Assembly (NCBI GenBank): GCA_950106755.1
Contig: OX467087.1
Location: forward strand, 22,696,047-22,760,046
Origin: Climacium dendroides
Taxonomy: Eukaryota > Streptophyta > Bryopsida > Hypnales > Climaciaceae
DNA: 64,000 nt
Direction: 5' to 3'
Shown piece by piece: positions 57,093 to 64,000 of the stretch. The notes below the pieces were generated by a model, which worked only from the letters and a program-made list of their open reading frames with translations, ran no database searches and had not been told where the DNA came from. A program made the position numbers and the translations under genes. Position 1 is the stretch's first letter; each line of letters opens with the position of its first letter.

Positions 57093-57127
<35 letters not shown>
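57093..57127. repeat. (AT)n microsatellite
   Basis: An uninterrupted AT dinucleotide run of about 17 units. Confidence 0.9.
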
Positions 57128-57128
<1 letters not shown>

Positions 57129-57546
57129 CCTATCTTCCTACATGGGGTGAAAAATCTCCACCACCTCATACTCCTTACCATCTGCTCCCAAATTGCTTAA
57201 ATGATTGACTATTGGTGTCTCAACCATAGTCCCAACTTTGAAAAGGAGAAAATAAACCACATTCCAAAGCTTTGGTTGGAAATTCTCTTCCATCCTTGGT
57301 TGGAAATAACTACATCCTACAGATTGGGTACGTACGGGGCTTTGGTCAGGAATGGGTGGTCCTACCTTAACGTTAAAGCCTGAGCTGAAGGCCCGCAAAT
57401 TCAGCAGGCATTTTGATCCAATTGGTCATAAGTTTTAGACATGTGAACCAAATGTTTCCCAGTTTTTAGAAACCGAGCCGCATTATGCACAGACACTCAG
57501 GCTGTAAGATGGGGTCGGCGCGCACCATTTTAAAGCATGATTTCTT

Positions 57547-57720
57547 GAACCGAACGCGCAAACATCGAAAGTTGATTGATGTAAATGAAAAAGCCATGGC
57601 ACTTAGAAACCCAAGCAGCGTCAACTTGGTTGTGAACAGAACGTGCAAACTTTGAAAGTTAATTTATGTAAATTAAAAAGCCATGGCATTTAGAAACCCA
57701 ATCAATGTCAACTTGGTGGT
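57547..57720. repeat. Two tandem copies of an 87-bp unit
   Basis: Units start at 57547 (GAACCGAACGCGCAAAC) and 57634 (GAACAGAACGTGCAAAC). Both contain AAAAAGCCATGGCA and 'tagaaacccaa' and end GTCAACTTGGT. Differences are mostly C-to-T and G-to-A, as expected after methylation-driven decay. Confidence 0.75.
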
Positions 57721-57724
57721 TTAT

Positions 57725-58030
57725 ATGGTGAAGGTACCTATAACTGATCAAATAAGCAATTCTAAACATGGTCTAGAGTGTTGCAAGGGAAAGCAAATAT
57801 TTCCAAAGGTGCATTGATAGAAATGATTGGGGTTGCAAAAAATTTGATAATTTTTTCACTTGAACTGAAATTACTATGAATTTTGGAAGGCTAAAAGTGT
57901 TGTCAACCCATAGACAATCACTAGACGCTTCTAATTCCAATCTTAGCTAAACCACTTTCTTGCTCATTACTTCCTGCTTTCTTGCTCACCACTTTGGGAC
58001 ATGTCTCATGACCTTATTAGTTGGAACACA
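57725..58030 (+). repeat. ~305-bp direct repeat, second copy
   Basis: Partner of 56451-56790 at a distance of about 1.27 kb, in the same orientation. It is AT-richer than the first copy, mainly by C-to-T type changes. Related phrases continue to about 58140 ('tacaagttg', 'gggtac'). Confidence 0.65.
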
Positions 58031-61000
58031 TTTCAAGGCTTGGTTGAAAATCAAACCCAATTTGGGTGGGAAATAGAGCACCCTACAAGTTGTACATGGG
58101 TACCTGTTTGGAAATGGGTACTTCTACTATAGTAAACCATAGGATGAAAAACCTATGAATGGCACTTAAAGGCTTGAAACCCTAAAATACAACTAGGAAG
58201 TATTGTATGTCACCAAGTGTAGATTAGGGGGCGGTGCTTCACATGGAGGCCCCATGGGGAGGAAGTGAAGGGAGAAAGGACAAATTCAATTTATTGTCTT
58301 CTCTTTTTCTTCACACGGACTAAAGCTCTTTTCGATGCTATCGCCCTACTTCTGAAAAAAAAGAATTTGGACAATCATTTAGATTCAATTGCAAAGCATT
58401 TTGAGTTACATCCAATTTTTTTTTCATTCTTGAGAAGTCAAGTGTAATTTCATCTTATTCAATGTTGCTTGTATATACTCTTATTAGTGGTGAAGCATGT
58501 GAAATCTTGTTGAGAGATGTTATACCAAAATGGTTATTTAATATGTTCCAAATTATTTATAGGTCATATGGACATACTATTCAATTTCAATTGTAGGAAG
58601 GGCATTGTAGTATTTGTAGTGCGTAGGGAGGTGTCATTGTTAGATTGGTCACACTAATTTTCATATTAACTAGTTATTCATCTATATCTAATAACCATTT
58701 CGATGCACCAATAATGACTGTTAATGGATTTTTTTATTAAATCATAACAATACTTAGAAATGGAGTTAGGGTTTCATATGAGCCCATGCATTTTTTTTAG
58801 TTCACCCACATTTAAAACATGATTCAATTTGAATTCTTCATTTTTGACCTATTTGTTAAATTTTTAACACCTCATGAAACAAACAAGATATCAAATATGA
58901 TATGAGGGCCTTACCCCAAATTCTCCATTTGAAATGCTTTTATGTTTGTTTGGTATATGTTTTTTTTAGTGTTTAATCCCTAAAGGACCATTGTCCCCTT
59001 CGGAGACAATTTGGAGTTTAGGTAGGTTCTTATGAGTTGAATTTGTATTTGATTTTCTAAAACTTTTTCAGGTTGGGTAGTTTTTGCAAGAGATTCTTGA
59101 ATACTTTTCATTTCAATTGGATGAAGAAATTATGCTAGATTGTTTAGGCAAAATTTTAATTCAAGAGGCAGGTTGGACTACTCGTTGGGTTGCTAATAGT
59201 TGGTTAGTTGATTGAGGCCAAGGGCACGTGTACAAGCTATGATGGTTAGAGGGATGAAGGCTTGGGTGAGTAGTAAGTGAAAGGTTGGGGCCATTGGCCA
59301 TCCCCTAGGCATGTCAAAGCCCCTAGAATTTCATGCCATGGTCTCATGGAAGAAATTCTAGGATTGGAGAAATAAATCTACAAATAAATGAAAAATACCA
59401 ATGTCATTTGACAATTTGCAATCAAGAAAAAAATTTGTTGACTAAATGAAGGGTGGGGAGGTTGTTTTTGTAATGAAATCCATTGTCCATCATGAATCCT
59501 CAAAGAATATGAGATAATTGGAAGATGAAAAATTGACTATTCATTGTCAAAATTTAGGAATTGTGTTTGAAGTAGAATTTCAAATCTCATTTGGTTATAG
59601 TAGAATAAATTTTCTAAGAAACTTTGAACTAGGAGAAGTTGGAAAATCAAGATAACTTTCATATCTAAAAATTTGTTTGGGATTTTGATCCTTTAATCAA
59701 AAGTTAGGGACGAAACTCAAAGTGGATTTTTGAAAATCTCAAAATAAATTCCCTTTCAACCCCTCTCTCAAATTTGTTCATAACTTTTGATTGGAGGCTC
59801 AAAATCTCAAGTGGATTTTTGAAGATGAAAATTATCTTTATTTTCATCTCCCAACTTCTTCAACTCCAAAGTTTTTTACAATAAATCATTCTACTATGCC
59901 TACTTTGAAACACAATTCTCAAATTTGACTTAACTATATGTGGTTGAGTTCCTACTAATTCTAATTTATACATCCCACAAAGGTTGCTCTACCTCCTTCC
60001 ATCATATATGTATGTAAAGAGTTTCTCTTCTTGCTTGAAAATTAAAAATAAGTTAAAAATGCTTTTGAAGCAATGCAAGGTAATTATCAATTATCAATTT
60101 AAAATTTTGGGTACAATGAAAAAGAAAAGGCATATGAAATCGTTGGGCACAATGAAAAAAAAAGTTTTTCCTTGCAAATGCTTATATGTTTCAACTTATA
60201 TGGTCAAATGTCATAAAATTTTTACCACTCCTTCTAAAGGTCTTCTACATGATTCTATGGTTAGAATTCTTAAAATAATTTTTTGAAAATTTTGATGAAT
60301 GTAGTAGTAGGAATAGTTTGAATGTTTTTTTCACAAAAAATGACCTTGGTCCTTCATGGGTTAAAACTATACATATCATTACACAAAAGCAGAAAGTGCA
60401 CAACATTGTAGCAAAAGGAGAGGTAGTTTGGTTGCATTCATCTTCAATCCAATTCTTTATATTCTATAAATTAATACTACAAATATGAAGAACATAAAAA
60501 CATATAAATTAATACTACAAATATGAAGAACTATGTTTCAAGAACATGTTTGAATGGTTGAAACACATAAAAAAATAACAACATTGCAAGGGAACCTCAA
60601 TTCCCATACATGCAAATTGCATAACCACAAAGGTAAATGAAAGAAAACAATGTCAAATAAAAGGAAAGGAACTCATGTAGGACAATGTCGACAAGAAGCC
60701 ACAAGCCAAATGCAATGAACAAGCATGAAAGAATGCACATTTAAATAGCCAAATGTATTGTTTGGACATTGTACGAATCCATCCATTAAATTAGGTTTTA
60801 TTTATTTATTTATTGTTACAATAAAATTTCTTGGACTGCTCTTGGTGAGTAAGCTTTATTCCATGGAGTTTGGACCTACAGTGTGAAAGATATTGAATTT
60901 CAAAGTTTTTATGAATAAAAAAAAAATAGAAAATGACTTGCTTTTATTTTGACTGTGGCAACACACATGGCACATTAGTGAGTTATGAATTTTTGAAGTG

Positions 61001-62264
61001 CTAATGATAGGCATAGGCATATAATCAACAATAGGTTTAATATTCAAATTTCAGTGTACTTTTTCAATAGTTAATAACAAAACACATACGTTGATTAGGT
61101 GTACGTGAAATGCTCCAATGCAATAGCAGTAGAACTCGAGCGTGGGATAAGATGCTGAACTGATGAACATGGAGTTCCTCCTTTCCTCAATTCTTCAACT
61201 CTGGTACAAGTTAAAGAGTACCGAAATGTGACTCTTACTGATCTGCTACAACTAAATACTCTTCTCAAATAAATGATTTCAGAGTCCAGAAATGTAACTC
61301 TTGAATGATCGGCTACAACTGAATACTCCTCAAATAAATGATGTCAAGACAGTTGAAATCTACTTCTCCCCAGTCTGCTTAAGGTAACTCAGCTGATTCT
61401 TCTGATCTCACTCTTCAAGGAGGAGGACGAGGTATGACATTCTCTCTTTTCATTCCAAATGCATAAGATTCAGCTTGATTGGAGGGATAACTCTGCGATT
61501 ACAAATCAAGAGGCACAGATAAGTTCTCACATAGTCCAGTATGTTAAAGTCCAACAGATTATGAGTCAAAAGACAGCGACATCTTGCAGCCTAGACGATC
61601 ACTGACCAAAAGCTCTAAGTGGCGAACAAAACATTGTATTTCATCAACAATATATAATGTCCTCATTCTACTCGCTGACACAAGATTACATCGTCAGAAG
61701 TCCCTTTCATGCTGGTCTGAGGGCCAACAGTACTCCGCATCAAATGAGAATCCATCAAAACCCAGTAGAGTGAAACTCAAACTAATTAAACCAGTTGTAT
61801 AAAAAATCTTCCAGCCCAATCCAAGGAGGGAGGAATGTGATAAAGCGTTCAATGGAAGGAAGAGTGCTCCAAAAAACCAGAACTCACCTCTCTTCACACA
61901 TATAATATTACATAAAATCATGGAACTGATAAGTGCATAGCCAACCACACAAGCGGATTCCCATACCGTTAAAAAATGCTCACATTAACCAAATAAAAAA
62001 GTCCGTGTCCCTCCCCATAAATCTCATAACAAACCATGGCTGCGCAGTAAATCTCTTTACAAGAGCGGGAAAAACAGGGAGAGATCAGATCCAGTATAGA
62101 GCTTGAGTATATACAGCACACAACCCTCAGTGTGGTCGCGCGTCTGTAGCCTTGCAGGGGTGCACTTTCCTGAGGACCAATGCCTTGAGAAAATGGCTCC
62201 AAGCGAGACAGGAGAAATAAAAAGAATCAGTCCTACCAACTACAACCCCAATGCTTCGTGGATA
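58031..62264. other. Intergenic; 3' flank of CBP60 at right
   Basis: AT-rich decayed DNA with an R2 fragment at 58970-59100 (the hairpin phrase TTGTCCCCTTCGGAGACAA). 59640-59880 contains inverted phrases ('gattttgatcctttaatcaaaagtt' against 'aacttttgattggaggctc') that make an imperfect fold-back. From about 61100 composition becomes GC-richer; 61950-62264 is the likely 3' untranslated region of the minus-strand CBP60 gene. Confidence 0.4.
58970..59100 (+). repeat. Dispersed repeat R2, left-end fragment
   Basis: It matches 13745-13870 in order: 'ccctaaagga', then the TGTCCCC hairpin (one mismatch in the stem here), 'caatttgg', 'taggtaggttc', 'ctttttcaggttg'. It does not continue into the part shared with 52125-52545. 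Confidence 0.6.
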
Positions 62265-64000
62265 TCATGACTCCTCATCAACCTCTTCCAACTGAGCCCG
62301 CCGCGCTGCAGCACGTTTCCGAATGAAAATACCCCAATGCAAAGCAGCCTTCAGCTTCAACCACCCAACATACGCCTTGCCATTGGCACGGGGAGGTTTA
62401 TGTTCCCCGACAGCTTCATCACCGGGTAAACCAACAAATGGAAAAGCATCGTCTCCAGGAATAGGACCATACGGGCTAAATGGAATGTCCCCTACCTGTC
62501 CATTATACATGCGCAGCAGTTGCTGAATCTGGGTATGCATATCCTCATTCTCTAAAAGCTCCAGGCTTCGCGCACGAAGCTCCTCTTCCGTCACATCGCC
62601 CGGAAATGCACCAATGCCCGTGCCAGCAAACAGCCTGCCGAAGCTCTCCTGCTTCCTCAAATCACGTCGCTGCCAGTCATTCTCGCCCGAGGTGTCATTT
62701 GCCAAAGGTAGTGCAGTCATGCCAGAGCTGGAGGCGCTTTGAGGGGGGCCCAGGGCTAAGCCAGTCAGCCCTGCATGACCTCCCAGCAGCAGTTTCTCAG
62801 GTGGAGTAGGTTGTTGATGCCTAGACTCCATGCTGCTGTTCATTTGCAGTGTAGGCCCCGTGATGGAATGGTTATCCGGCAGCTGACTAATAGGACCCGA
62901 AAAAGACCGGGGTGCACGGGAAGCTAGCGGTTCCTGTGCATACGAAAGAGACCCTGATCCTCCTCCACTCCCTGCACTACCTGCACGGTTGGCGAGACAT
63001 GCAACGAATCAGGTAAACCAATACACATCCAAACTGGAATGCGACTTGGAATTGGCCCTCTTGCACTGAAATAAGCATTGATTCCAGTGCAAAGGACGCT
63101 CAACACGGGACTCATGCTGACCGAGCACAGGTGGCAAGCCCCCCTCAAATGTACCCCTGGTGCATGTTCTTTCCACAGAACACAAAATGGGGATCACCTG
63201 AGCAGTTGAGTCTTCCAATTAATGAAAATGAAAACCACTCACGCTACTCATTGGTTGAGAATCATATCATTACCACAAACTGGACAGAAAAGCTACACTA
63301 CACGAGAAGCTACAAGCGTTACGGAAACGAGCCTGTGCGATAAAGCCGTCTCCAGAGAAGAACATGAAAGAAGGAAAACAAGATTGCAACACATCAGAGT
63401 TAAGTGAACAGGAGCTGCCTAAAATAGACTGACTCTTCTATTGATTGAATGGGAAAAAAATAGTTAGCACGAGTACTGAGCCTATGCAAGGACCCAGCAA
63501 AAGCACAAAGTGCGATGATTTTTCTACGGTACACGAATGGATGGCCCTGAAAGTAACTAACAAAACTGCAGTCAACTCTCTCCTGCCAGTGACTAAATGT
63601 GCATGTACAACATTGGCCAGGCTATACCTGAAAGCTCTCAACAGGATTCTGAAACCCCTGTGGGCCGTGGGCTGACTCGCAGGGAAAACACCACTCCGTC
63701 ATGGTAGCCCCTCAAGAAAGGGAAGTTGGAAACTCACACAGCTGGCTCCGTTTTCCTTACTCTCCCAGCATACACATCCTTTTCTTTCTGTGCAAGTGAA
63801 ACTCACACAATCGACATTAAGAGTATCCCCTCCCTCTAAAAGTAATTGGCATGTCTGTATGCCTGCTGATGGTTCAGACTCGGACCTTGCGAGTGAATAT
63901 TGGACATATTGCGACCCCCTCCCAGAGGATCCTCGGTCCGGATATCGAACCCTTTGGCTTGATACGTCTTCACCCCGATCAATGCCTCCCCGTCGTACTC
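62265..64000 (-). CDS. CBP60 calmodulin-binding transcription factor, C-terminal part
   Basis: The last two exons of a gene entering from the right: 64000-63886 and 62980-62265, joined by a 905-bp intron (CAAG/GTCCGA donor, CCGTGCAG acceptor, phase 1 on both sides). A second acceptor 9 bp downstream (exon from 62971) would also keep frame. The visible 276 aa begin EYDGEAL, as at the end of the CBP60 conserved domain, pass through a Gly/Ser-rich linker, a TEEELRARSLELLE helix (168-181) and end with VGWLKLKAALHWGIFIRKRA (243-262) followed by basic AARRAQLEEVDEES. This Trp/basic amphipathic helix is the C-terminal calmodulin-binding site of CBP60a-f type proteins, distinct from CBP60g, whose site is N-terminal. 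Family members act in the nucleus in salicylic-acid and immunity gene control. Donor choice is inferred from phase; the DNA-binding domain lies outside the window. Confidence 0.85.

Overview
The window looks like nuclear DNA of a land plant. It has GT-AG introns, two plant-specific WW-domain proteins of the CURLY FLAG LEAF1 (CFL1) type, a CALMODULIN-BINDING PROTEIN 60 (CBP60) C-terminus, and non-autonomous CACTA-type DNA transposons. The intergenic DNA is long, AT-rich and full of decayed repeats, which suggests a fairly large genome. The sequence alone does not let me place the lineage.

I support four protein-coding genes. (1) 4135-5465 (+): a three-exon CFL1-like gene of 361 aa. (2) 22515-23687 (+): a single-exon secreted protein of 390 aa built from Gly/Asn-Pro-Phe heptads, with a small cysteine-rich tail; no family recognised. 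(3) 26353-27627 (-): a second CFL1-like gene of 335 aa with two exons. It is a diverged paralogue of gene 1, lies convergent to it, lacks gene 1's second intron, and carries a miR156-type site encoding ALSLLS. (4) 62265-64000 (-): the last two exons of a CBP60 gene that runs off the right edge. The two CFL1-like proteins probably act as nuclear regulators (WW domain, LxLxL repression motif, CxxC...CxxC knuckle). CBP60 proteins are calmodulin-binding transcription factors. Nothing links the four genes in one pathway; only the CFL1 pair is a meaningful neighbourhood.

The rest is mostly repeats. Recognisable non-autonomous elements are: three CACTA-terminus palindromes (1311-1460, 43814-44016, 48240-48383); a fold-back family with a shared arm core (3371-3798, 31795-32221, 43301-43568, plus halves at 2949-3180 and 36890-37060); a GTAAGGTAG-ended family (9560-9830, 34084-34390, 41486-41650, 41830-42163, 54379-54778); a family ending in AATTTCATTAAAATGGCG (40560-40705, 40806-41073, 50565-50880); and two AGAGCAG-ended inverted repeats (30146-30277, 39464-39818). 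Larger decayed dispersed repeats recur in both orientations. Local tandem arrays lie at 19232-19570 (about 110 bp), 25731-26270 (186 bp, next to gene 3) and 57547-57720 (87 bp). I found no rRNA, CRISPR, organellar insertion, convincing tRNA or intact transposase or reverse-transcriptase gene.
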